NCBI GenBank assembly: GCA_027451425.1
Contig: DAIDJH010000105.1
Coordinates: 1 to 6,649, forward strand
Length of the DNA: 6,649 nt
Reading direction: 5' to 3'
Origin: Bdellovibrionales bacterium
GTDB taxonomy: Bacteria > Bdellovibrionota > Bdellovibrionia > Bdellovibrionales > UBA1609
A model generated the notes under the pieces. That model was not told where the DNA came from. It saw only the letters and a list, made by a program, of their open reading frames with translations, and searched no databases. Each line of letters starts with the position of its first letter. Within the stretch, counting starts at the first letter, position 1. The translations under genes were made by a program, and so were the position numbers. This document shows positions 1-5,648 of this stretch, piece after piece.

Positions 1-1351
1 AAATTTCAACAAGCTCGCCCACCTTAAGCTCATCCGCCGCTTTGACAACGGTATTGTCAGAGCGTTTCACAATCGAGTACCCCCGCCCGACAACACGAAG
101 CGGGCTTAAAGCATCGAGACGACCGGCCGATTCGCGGATACGGCTGGCGCGGCCCTCCACAGTCTTGAGCATTGCCGCCGAAAGTTTGAACTCATCACTT
201 TCAAGGCGCTTGTGAAGTCTCACGATTTTTTCTTGCGGAGTCTTTATTTTTCGCAACGTCAAGTCAACGTAAACGCTTTGATCTTCGAGATAACGAAAAA
301 TCGCGTTTTCAAGCCGAACCATGAGCTCGTCGTTGCGAAATTGCAAATCACGAAGACGCTTTTGCGGATCAACGAGCCGCTGGCCTAAAGCCGTCACCCG
401 CTCAAACCGTTGTGCAAAGCCCGAACGCCAGCATTGCCACAATCCAAGTTTCAGCGCGCCAATACGCTCCAGCGTTTCAGCTACACTTTTTGCCACAAGC
501 TCCGCCGCCGCCGAAGGAGTGGGCGCACGTAGATCCGCGACAAAATCCGCAATGGTAAAATCGATTTCATGACCAACTGCTGAGATGACGGGAATTCGCG
601 AGGCGGCAATGGCACGGGCTACACGCTCTTCGTTAAAGCACCAGAGGTCTTCGATCGAACCGCCGCCGCGACCCACAATCAGAACATCGATGTCTTGTGT
701 TTTGTTGATCAGCGCCAACGCTTGAACAATCGAATCGGCCGCCCCATCGCCTTGTACAAGTGCTGGGGCAAGAGTAATTCGCGCCGACTTGTACCGCCGC
801 CCAAGAACATTTAAAATATCTTGAAGAGCCGCCCCTGTTGGAGAAGTCACAAGCCCGATGTGTCGCGGATATTTCGGGATCGGCCGCTTGCGCGCGGGCG
901 CAAACAATCCCTCGGCGTCCAATTTTGCCTTGAGCTGTTCGAACGCTTTTTGCAAAGCGCCGGCGCCAACCGGCTCCATGTATTCGCAAAAAACTTGGTA
1001 GTTGCCGCGCGGTTCGTACACGGTGATCTTACCGTGCACAAGAACCTCAAGCCCATTTTCGGGTTTAAATTTTAACTTTGTATTAAACCCACGAAACATG
1101 ACGGCGTTGATTTGCGCGCCATCGTCTTTGAGACTGAAATAAAAATGCCCCGACGTGTGCGGCTTAAAATTCGAAATCTCGCCGCGCACCCAAATGTCGC
1201 GAAATTCTCCCTCGAGCCGCTCACGAATGAGCGAATTAATTTCAGAAATCGCATAAACGCGCGGCTCTACGGGTTCAGCCTCCGCGCCTTCATCATGCGG
1301 CGCACCTTCAGTTTCGAGATTAAACCCGATTTGTTCGTCGGAGAATTTCAT
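1..1351 (-). CDS. xseA: Exodeoxyribonuclease VII large subunit, C-terminus cut by window edge
   Basis: Catalytic large subunit of exonuclease VII, which with several copies of XseB degrades single-stranded DNA to oligonucleotides in the cytoplasm and acts in repair. 450 codons are visible and the frame stays open to the left edge; the Escherichia coli protein is 456 residues, so probably only a short tail is missing. An acidic, probably disordered extension (about residues 11-30) precedes the N-terminal OB fold (about 32-125, with VRGEISNFKPHTSGHFYFSLKD). The catalytic domain follows with LVTSPTGAALQDIL (168-181), VGRGGGSIEDLWCFNEER (226-243) and SAVGHEIDFTIADFVADLRA (257-276), all family hallmarks. 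A charged helical region and the C-terminal GRGYSIVKR motif come last. The ATG at 1351 is the first possible start because an in-frame TGA lies two codons upstream. No clear Shine-Dalgarno precedes it. It may be cotranscribed with the small membrane protein gene 65 bp upstream. Confidence 0.97.
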   Translation of the reverse strand, partial: MKFSDEQIGFNLETEGAPHDEGAEAEPVEPRVYAISEINSLIRERLEGEFRDIWVRGEISNFKPHTSGHFYFSLKDDGAQINAVMFRGFNTKLKFKPENGLEVLVHGKITVYEPRGNYQVFCEYMEPVGAGALQKAFEQLKAKLDAEGLFAPARKRPIPKYPRHIGLVTSPTGAALQDILNVLGRRYKSARITLAPALVQGDGAADSIVQALALINKTQDIDVLIVGRGGGSIEDLWCFNEERVARAIAASRIPVISAVGHEIDFTIADFVADLRAPTPSAAAELVAKSVAETLERIGALKLGLWQCWRSGFAQRFERVTALGQRLVDPQKRLRDLQFRNDELMVRLENAIFRYLEDQSVYVDLTLRKIKTPQEKIVRLHKRLESDEFKLSAAMLKTVEGRASRIRESAGRLDALSPLRVVGRGYSIVKRSDNTVVKAADELKVGELVEI

Positions 1352-1416
1352 TAGTCATGGGAGTAGCAGAGATTTTTGGCGTTTGCAAAGCGTGCGGTTA
1401 GCAGCGCAGGTGCTTT

Positions 1417-1635
1417 TTAATAGCCCGCGAACCATAGGTTTTGCAACGACCAAAGTCCGCCCACAATCAGGCAACCAATGGCCAGCCACCGATGCGCTCG
1501 CAATTGCCCAACCCAGTCCGGCGGGAGCAATTCTTCAGCACGGGCCATGATCGGCATGTGCAACGCAACCGTCACAATGGCCCCATATCCCAGAACAAAA
1601 AATGGAAATAAAAAGTCAAGCCTTTCGACGCTCAT
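1417..1635 (-). CDS. Small two-helix membrane protein of unknown function
   Basis: A 72-residue protein that I do not recognise as a named family. Two hydrophobic stretches, about residues 7-28 and 48-69, should each span the inner membrane. They are joined by a short polar loop (RAEELLPPDWVGQLRAHR), giving a helical hairpin. An in-frame TAA lies 16 codons upstream, and the ATG at 1635 is the only ATG in that interval, so the start is well bounded although no good Shine-Dalgarno precedes it. The gene lies 65 bp upstream of xseA on the same strand and could share its transcript. A sigma-70-like promoter sits about 30-60 bp upstream of the start. The amphipathic layout and two clean membrane segments argue that it is real; a chance ORF remains possible because it is short. 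Nothing in the sequence assigns a function. Confidence 0.65.
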   Translation of the reverse strand: MSVERLDFLFPFFVLGYGAIVTVALHMPIMARAEELLPPDWVGQLRAHRWLAIGCLIVGGLWSLQNLWFAGY

Positions 1636-1664
1636 GCCGCACTTGTCGGAAGCGGCCCGAATAA

Positions 1665-1693
1665 AATGTAGCCCTCGCGTTTACACGACCCAA
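1665..1693 (-). promoter_or_regulatory. Candidate sigma-70-type promoter for the small membrane protein gene
   Basis: Read on the minus strand, TTGGGT (1693-1688) and TACATT (1670-1665) are separated by exactly 17 bp. They match the -35 consensus at 3 of 6 and the -10 consensus at 4 of 6. The predicted transcript start, near 1658, would give a leader of about 23 nt before the ATG at 1635. The spacing and place are right but the boxes are weak, so this is only a candidate. Confidence 0.33.
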
Positions 1694-1716
1694 CATGAGT
1701 CGAGGTCGAGCGCATC

Positions 1717-1731
1717 TGCATGCTCCATGCA
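1717..1731. repeat. Perfect short inverted repeat, TGCATG with 3-nt centre
   Basis: The arms TGCATG (1717-1722) and CATGCA (1726-1731) are perfectly complementary around the centre CTC. The site lies just upstream of the sigma-54-type promoter on the plus strand and upstream of the sigma-70 candidate on the minus strand, so it could bind a dimeric regulator. Activator sites for sigma-54 usually lie farther away, about 80-150 bp. No U-tract follows on either strand, so it is not an intrinsic terminator. Confidence 0.3.
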
Positions 1732-1743
1732 AAAATATTTTAA

Positions 1744-1759
1744 CGGCACACAATTTGCG
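1744..1759 (+). promoter_or_regulatory. Sigma-54 (-24/-12) promoter upstream of exported-protein gene
   Basis: CGGCAC, a 5-nt spacer, then TTGCG gives the invariant GG (1745-1746) and GC (1757-1758) exactly 10 bp apart. This agrees with the RpoN consensus TGGCAC-N5-TTGCA except for the first and last bases. The site faces the plus-strand gene whose ATG is at 2060; transcription would start near 1770 and leave a leader of about 290 nt. Nine fixed bases at fixed spacing are unlikely by chance in a window this size, and the site falls in the largest intergenic gap. A sigma-54 promoter needs an enhancer-binding ATPase activator; no clear enhancer site is seen. Confidence 0.55.
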
Positions 1760-1809
1760 TTCTTTGTTTTTAATTATAGGGGAATGTAGTATGTGTGAAG
1801 CGCTTCTGT

Positions 1810-1967
1810 GGTCACATGAAATGTGAACCCTATGCACTGAGTACGGGGGCTGTCCCTGGCGATGGTGTGAATGCTCACCGCGTGTGAGAATCCTAAAGTC
1901 GCCACATGGCCTACCACCTTAACAAACATGGGTTCAATGGTCGTGGTTAGGCCACAGAAGGTTTTTT
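1810..1967 (+). promoter_or_regulatory. Hairpin-rich 5' leader, possible attenuator or RNA switch
   Basis: Several stems can form in the leader. GG-TCACAT (1810-1817) pairs with ATGTGA-a-CC (1821-1829). TGGCGA (1857-1862) pairs with TCGCCA (1899-1904) and encloses two mutually exclusive hairpins: GGTG (1864-1867) with CACC (1876-1879), or CTCAC (1874-1878) with GTGAG (1884-1888). An 11-bp stem with one bulge joins 1907-1917 to 1943-1954, and six Ts follow at 1962-1967. The T-tract starts 7 nt after the stem, which is far for a standard terminator. ACCTT (1916-1920) can instead pair with AAGGT (1958-1962), which would break the large stem. These are hand-drawn pairings; no known riboswitch family was recognised. 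Confidence 0.4.
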
Positions 1968-2046
1968 ACTCCTCCACCATGTCTCATTTTGAAACAGTCG
2001 GTCGATTTTTCGCGACGAAAACGCGGCAAATCCCTAAAATAATAAT

Positions 2047-2053
2047 AAGGGAG
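2047..2053 (+). promoter_or_regulatory. Ribosome binding site that sets the exported-protein start
   Basis: AAGGGAG lies 6 nt before the ATG at 2060. It decides the start over an in-frame ATG at 1871, which would add 63 residues with no signal-like character ahead of a textbook signal peptide. AGGGA (2048-2052) can pair with TCCCT (2031-2035) across a 12-nt A/T-only loop, which could partly hide the ribosome site. Confidence 0.75.
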
Positions 2054-2059
2054 CCAATT

Positions 2060-2920
2060 ATGAATAAGCATATTATGTTTGGTCGCGGCATGACCATGAC
2101 AATTGCGGCAGTGACGCTTGCCTTTTTCACCTCGTCGACAGGTTGGGCACAGGCGACGTCGGCAGCACTAGCAGCGGTTAATCAATCTAATATGAGCGTA
2201 CCGGTTGGGACCGGCGCCGCCGGTGCCGGGAAGGGGTTCTTTAAATCCTGTGAAGGTGGCATGAACATGGTCTTTTGCGGAATGGCGGCAATGTCGTTTG
2301 CCTCGGCCATCGAAAGCTTTACGACGGGCAGTGGTGCCAATAACACAAAGAATGCTATTACCGGCTGCACGGATCCCGGCAGTATTATGTGCTCGACTCC
2401 GTCGGGCGGCCCGGGTGGCGGCACTCAACCCAGCGGTGGGCTGACTGGCTCCGGCACACCGAACAGCGCACTTACAGACGCACAAAACGCACTCAATTCT
2501 CTCAACAGCCAAGGTTACTCTTACAATCCGAAAACGGGAATGGTGAACACTCCTAGCGGAAGTTACCCGGCTGCGGATTTTGCCAATGGGCAAACAATGG
2601 CAAATGCGGGGTTAATTCCGCAATCACAAGTCGCCGCAGTCAATAAAACAATCAAGGGCATTCTCGACAAATACAAAGTGGACAGCATGGCGATCAAAGG
2701 AGGCGGAGGTGGCGGCAGCTCAGGCGCGCAGGTTCAGTTTTATGACCCAAACGCCGGTCTCTTTGCGCGAAAAAACACGAAACCAAAAGCGCAGACGGCG
2801 GGGCTGACAAGGCAACTCTCTAACGGCGAGCTGATCGGCGCGGCGAATGACGATATTTTCGCCATGATTCATAGACAATACGTGAAAGAAAATAAAGCGG
2901 GCGAGTTTATACAAAAATGA
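2060..2920 (+). CDS. Exported Gly/Ser/Asn-rich protein with four cysteines, unknown family
   Basis: A 286-residue protein with a clear Sec signal peptide: basic N-region (MNKHIMFGRG), hydrophobic core (about 11-24) and a cleavage site near TGWAQA (28-32). The mature part should be periplasmic, outer-membrane associated or secreted. Four cysteines fall in two pairs (C64/C73 and C103/C111), consistent with two small disulphide loops. The middle (about 114-135) is a Gly/Pro/Ser/Thr low-complexity linker, and a six-glycine run lies at 214-219. A mixed segment (about 136-210) contains two probable helices and a YSYNPKTG patch. The C-terminus (about 248-286) is polar and probably helical, ending NDDIFAMIHRQYVKENKAGE and then FIQK. 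I cannot assign a family or activity. It is the only plus-strand gene here, preceded by a sigma-54-type promoter and a long structured leader, so it is probably conditionally expressed. Confidence 0.85.
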   Translation: MNKHIMFGRGMTMTIAAVTLAFFTSSTGWAQATSAALAAVNQSNMSVPVGTGAAGAGKGFFKSCEGGMNMVFCGMAAMSFASAIESFTTGSGANNTKNAITGCTDPGSIMCSTPSGGPGGGTQPSGGLTGSGTPNSALTDAQNALNSLNSQGYSYNPKTGMVNTPSGSYPAADFANGQTMANAGLIPQSQVAAVNKTIKGILDKYKVDSMAIKGGGGGGSSGAQVQFYDPNAGLFARKNTKPKAQTAGLTRQLSNGELIGAANDDIFAMIHRQYVKENKAGEFIQK

Positions 2921-2926
2921 AGCGTG

Positions 2927-3982
2927 TCACCCAACGATGACTTGCCTGCGCAAGTGAACAAGTTCGTTGATGCGCACGTTCGCGCCAATCACCGTCGAGT
3001 CCATCACACCTTGAGAGAATCGCGCGCCGTTACCGATGACGGCAAAGTTTTGGACCTCGACACCTGCTGAAATTTCGCTATTTTCGCCCATAAAAATATA
3101 AGCCTCGACACCGCTGCCGCTAAAGCGCGCCCCCGAAGCCAACCACTGCTTTTCGCTGGCGCGGTTCATTTGGTGGCCAAATCGTTCTTGCACGGCGAGA
3201 AGCTGTCGCGCGAAGTTCGCCCCGCCTAGCTCTTTCAACGCGCGTTCTGTTGACAGTATAAATGATTTTACGCTTGTCGTATCAAGCCACAGCATTTCAC
3301 GATCTTGAAAAGCCATTACCTTTTCACCCGCGCGAATGGCCGGCAGAAGACAATCGCGAAAAATATGAAACTCCCCCGACTTCGGCATAAACTCGAAAAT
3401 TCGGGGAGAAAATACAAAAACTCCAGCGAAGTGCTGTGCGCCGTCAGCGCCACCGGCCGAACCGCCGTCCGTGGCCTTTTCTCCGAGCCGCGTGACGAGA
3501 CCGTCGGCATTCGCCCACACTCCACCCATAGTTCGCCCAGCCTCGGGGTGCACAGTTGTAAGAAGCGTCGCGAGAGCTTTTGACTTTTGGTGAAATTCAA
3601 GTAGCGGCAAAAGTCCACGCTCGCCACTAAATAGATTCACTTCATCGCCGTTTGCGACGACAAAGTCGTCCGCCCCGAAAAATTTTTCTGCCGCGCGAAT
3701 TCCGCCACCGCTGCCGAGGATTTCGGGCTCGTGCGAAAAATGAAGATTGTATTTGGCACCCGCCGCATTGCCCGCACCGACAAGCTCACGCGCGGCGAGC
3801 TCAACCGTTCGCGGCAAATGATGCGTGTTAATGACTAAATTTTTAGGTTGCAACTTTTCAATTTCAAATAACGAATACCCCAATAGCGGAACATTGAGAA
3901 ACGGGATGGCGGGTTTTGCCACCTTCTCGGTGACCGGTAAAAAACGCGTGCCGAAGCCGGCGCATAAAAGCATCGCGTTCAC
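2927..3982 (-). CDS. murU: MurU-like sugar-1-phosphate nucleotidyltransferase with hexapeptide-like tail
   Basis: A 351-residue cytoplasmic enzyme of the NTP-transferase (GT-A-like) fold, predicted to join a nucleoside triphosphate to a sugar-1-phosphate. Beside an AmgK-like kinase, the likely reaction is UTP plus MurNAc-1-phosphate to UDP-MurNAc in peptidoglycan recycling. Visible motifs are the signature loop LLCAGFGTRFLPVT (5-18) with K23-P24, the uridine-site-like EILGSGGGIRAA (87-98), metal-site NGD (111-113), FAGVFVFSP (185-193) and a second acidic site WLD (232-234). Classical MurU is about 220 residues; here about 110 extra residues follow, and 287-346 resemble imperfect left-handed beta-helix hexapeptide repeats as in GlmU-type proteins. 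The start is GTG at 3982, inside GTGA shared with the kinase stop, with GGGG a few bases upstream. GDP-mannose or NDP-glucose synthesis is an alternative. The symbol is assigned by context and motifs. Confidence 0.8.
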   Translation of the reverse strand: MNAMLLCAGFGTRFLPVTEKVAKPAIPFLNVPLLGYSLFEIEKLQPKNLVINTHHLPRTVELAARELVGAGNAAGAKYNLHFSHEPEILGSGGGIRAAEKFFGADDFVVANGDEVNLFSGERGLLPLLEFHQKSKALATLLTTVHPEAGRTMGGVWANADGLVTRLGEKATDGGSAGGADGAQHFAGVFVFSPRIFEFMPKSGEFHIFRDCLLPAIRAGEKVMAFQDREMLWLDTTSVKSFILSTERALKELGGANFARQLLAVQERFGHQMNRASEKQWLASGARFSGSGVEAYIFMGENSEISAGVEVQNFAVIGNGARFSQGVMDSTVIGANVRINELVHLRRQVIVG

Positions 3983-5034
3983 GTGAGCCCCATAAAGTTA
4001 AACTGCATAAGGCCGTTGTCGCGAAGAATTCGCAAAAAGGCCGAGTACTCCGGATAATATTCAAGCGTTTGGGTCACTTTTTTCAATGTCGGCTCAAGAT
4101 ATTTCAAATAGCGCCGATCTTCACGCGTGTTGTAGAAGCTTGCAAAACTCCCGCAGGCTTTGAAACAACGCTGCACCATCTGCAGTCGAAATATTTTAGC
4201 AAAATCTTCGCGGTCGAGTGCGCGATCGCGAAACCCGTTCGCGCGGCGAATATAATAATCGAGGATTTGCCCACGAACGGAATCATTCATGTCGACATAG
4301 GAATCGTGAACAAGAGAAACCAAGTCATATTGAATCGGCCCCATGCGCGCATCTTGAAAATCGATCACGCGGACCTTGCCGTGCTTGATCATAAGATTGC
4401 GCGAATGGTAATCGCGATGGCAGATCAGCTTTTCTTCGCGGTCGAGCTTTTCGCAAATATCAAGAAAAATTCGATCAAGTTCCCCGCGCTCCACCGGCGA
4501 GAGTTTTACCCGACAAAGTTTTTCAATCAAATGCTCGCGGCCGTAATTCATTTCCCAAAGAAGCTTTTCGGTGTTGAACGCGACGCCAAACGCGACACAC
4601 TCTCCAAAGCGTGGAGAAGTGGCTCGGTCGCGCGAAGCCAGATAATGAATTTTTATTAGTTCATCGATGGCCTGTTCATAGAACGGTTGGGCGACGGATT
4701 GGCTTTGACTCTCCCAAAACTTGCGCTCAAGCGTGAGGTCGCCCAAATCTTCAAGGAGCACAAGCCCCAACGCCGGTGACTTGGCAATCACCTTCGGTAC
4801 TTGAACATTGTGCTTTTCAAAATGCTGAAGGACGTTGAGAAATGGGTAGCGGCCGTCGTCATGAAACGGCTCCCAAACCATGAGAACGAATGAGCCGTCA
4901 CCGACCAACACTCGATAGTAGCGGCGCGAGCTTGCATCCCCGGCCAATTGTAAGGCCGAGATATTGGATGAGCCGAGCGCGTCTGTTAAAAACGCAGTCG
5001 ATTTTTCATCCAACGGAGCGCCCTGCATGACCAT
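3979..5034 (-). CDS. amgK: AmgK-like anomeric sugar kinase (aminoglycoside phosphotransferase family)
   Basis: A 351-residue cytoplasmic kinase of the APH/choline-kinase fold. AmgK phosphorylates the anomeric carbon of N-acetylmuramic acid (and GlcNAc), feeding MurU and bypassing de novo UDP-MurNAc synthesis. The N-lobe has a nucleotide-binding loop GDASSRRYYRV (32-42), and the hinge region reads LLEDLGD (93-99). The catalytic loop is CHRDYHSRNLM (205-215), with D208 as catalytic base and N213 binding metal. IDFQDARMGP (224-233) supplies the metal-binding D225. The conserved YDLVSLVHDSYV follows (236-247). These wordings are typical of the AmgK group rather than of drug-resistance phosphotransferases, and length fits the family. 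Start ATG at 5034 lies 23 bp after the preceding stop; a second ATG two codons in is possible and neither has a strong Shine-Dalgarno. The stop overlaps the murU-like start by 4 bp, implying coupled translation. Confidence 0.88.
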   Translation of the reverse strand: MVMQGAPLDEKSTAFLTDALGSSNISALQLAGDASSRRYYRVLVGDGSFVLMVWEPFHDDGRYPFLNVLQHFEKHNVQVPKVIAKSPALGLVLLEDLGDLTLERKFWESQSQSVAQPFYEQAIDELIKIHYLASRDRATSPRFGECVAFGVAFNTEKLLWEMNYGREHLIEKLCRVKLSPVERGELDRIFLDICEKLDREEKLICHRDYHSRNLMIKHGKVRVIDFQDARMGPIQYDLVSLVHDSYVDMNDSVRGQILDYYIRRANGFRDRALDREDFAKIFRLQMVQRCFKACGSFASFYNTREDRRYLKYLEPTLKKVTQTLEYYPEYSAFLRILRDNGLMQFNFMGLT

Positions 5035-5057
5035 ACGTTCATGCTGACAGAATTGGC

Positions 5058-5600
5058 TCAGTTTGTGAATTGAAGTTTGCGCGTGGTCGCGAGCACAAAA
5101 TGTGGACCGTCACTGAAATCGACATCATCCGCCCGCCTCGCAACGGCAAAAATTTGCGCTTGTTCTTGCTCGGTAAGATCGGTGACTTCAGGTATAAATA
5201 CCGTGACCGGACCAAGGTTCCGCGCTGATTCGATGTCGTTCCACACTTCGCGACTTATGTCGTGAAAGTTCACCAACGCGTAGCGACCCGAACCGTGATG
5301 AAGATCAACGGCACGCCGCCAGTTTGATTCTTGATCCCCCGAAAAAAATGAAATGTGATCAGGTGAACCCTCACCCTCCGCGTCTTTCTTTTGCGCTCCC
5401 CAATTTAATGGAAATCGCTTTTGGCGATAATGCTCGAGCCGCACGACCTGACCGGATCGCTCCATCTCATCCCGCTCAAGGAGCTTTTCAAAATGCGCCA
5501 CTTCGTCGTCTAAATGATCGCGCTTTTTTCGCCCCGACTGCGCGTCTTCTAAAATCTCATGTATGAGCCTTTTAAGCTCGGAAAGCCGCCCAATATTCAT
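5058..5600 (-). CDS. Small protein with degenerate sigma-54-activator-type AAA domain
   Basis: A 180-residue cytoplasmic protein. The first 60 or so residues are highly charged and probably helical. From about 82 on, the order of motifs follows an enhancer-binding-protein AAA domain. FFSGDQESNWRRAVDLHH (85-102) aligns with the Walker A loop and its helix but lacks the GxxGxGK core. RYALVNFHDISREVW (106-120) matches the FVAVNCAALPE segment, TVFIPEVTDLTEQEQAQI (133-150) matches Walker B, with PE replacing the usual DE, and HFVLATTRKL (167-176) matches the RIIAATNRDL strand. The stretch that normally carries the GAFTGA loop is absent. It resembles the short Sigma54_activ_2 type, and ATP hydrolysis is unlikely. 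Start chosen at 5600 for the strong GGGGGGAG site; an upstream in-frame ATG at 5666 with AGAGG before it would add 22 residues. It heads the unit with amgK and murU, 23 bp before amgK. The AAA likeness is my own alignment. Confidence 0.72.
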   Translation of the reverse strand: MNIGRLSELKRLIHEILEDAQSGRKKRDHLDDEVAHFEKLLERDEMERSGQVVRLEHYRQKRFPLNWGAQKKDAEGEGSPDHISFFSGDQESNWRRAVDLHHGSGRYALVNFHDISREVWNDIESARNLGPVTVFIPEVTDLTEQEQAQIFAVARRADDVDFSDGPHFVLATTRKLQFTN

Positions 5601-5604
5601 ATAA

Positions 5605-5612
5605 CTCCCCCC
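5605..5612 (-). promoter_or_regulatory. Strong ribosome binding site of the degenerate AAA gene
   Basis: On the minus strand GGGGGGAG ends 4 nt before the ATG at 5600. It favours this start over the in-frame ATG at 5666, which has only AGAGG ahead of it and would translate through the palindrome at 5649-5665. Confidence 0.6.
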
Positions 5613-5648
5613 TAATACAAAACTCGTGCCGAGCTTGCGCAATTTAAT

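Larger units (their letters stand above)
1636..2059. other. Divergent intergenic region of 424 bp
   Basis: This gap separates the minus-strand xseA side from the plus-strand exported-protein gene. On the minus strand it holds a weak sigma-70-like promoter (1665-1693). It also holds a short perfect inverted repeat, TGCATG-ctc-CATGCA (1717-1731), an A/T-rich stretch (1731-1743) and a plus-strand sigma-54-type promoter (1744-1759). A run of predicted hairpins (1810-1954) and a six-T tract (1962-1967) follow, and it ends with a good ribosome binding site (2047-2053). I find no tRNA, no SRP, 6S or tmRNA signature, and no riboswitch core that I recognise. Confidence 0.7.

Noticed and set aside
633..989. 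Minus-strand open frame inside xseA in another frame
   Set aside because: The xseA frame is continuous and conserved through this region; the other frame gives an Arg/Cys-rich low-quality protein.
1355..1400. Near-palindrome around GCGTTTGCAAAGCG between xseA and the small gene
   Set aside because: The flanking GCG bases do not pair, leaving only an 8-bp TTTGCAAA core with no supporting context.
1478..1789. Plus-strand frame opposite the small membrane protein and into the intergenic region
   Set aside because: No ribosome site or domain, and it runs across both candidate promoters.
1764..1792. Sigma-70-like promoter TTGTTT-N17-TAGTAT on the plus strand
   Set aside because: Only 3 of 6 and 4 of 6 matches in an A/T-rich stretch; the overlapping sigma-54 match is much better.
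1845..1955. Possible SRP RNA, suggested by GGGGGCTGT at 1845
   Set aside because: The conserved SRP tip with its GGAA tetraloop region is missing and the ends do not pair as in 4.5S RNA.
1871..2059. In-frame extension of the exported protein to an ATG at 1871
   Set aside because: The added 63 residues lack signal-peptide character and have no ribosome site, while the ATG at 2060 has AAGGGAG 6 nt upstream and begins a clear signal peptide.
2168..2593. Minus-strand frames inside the exported-protein gene
   Set aside because: Arg/Ala-rich composition is the expected shadow of the Gly/Ala/Ser-rich sense frame.
4069..4659. Open frame of 196 codons on the plus strand opposite amgK
   Set aside because: It lies wholly antisense to a gene with all family motifs, shows no recognisable domain and fits a codon-bias shadow.
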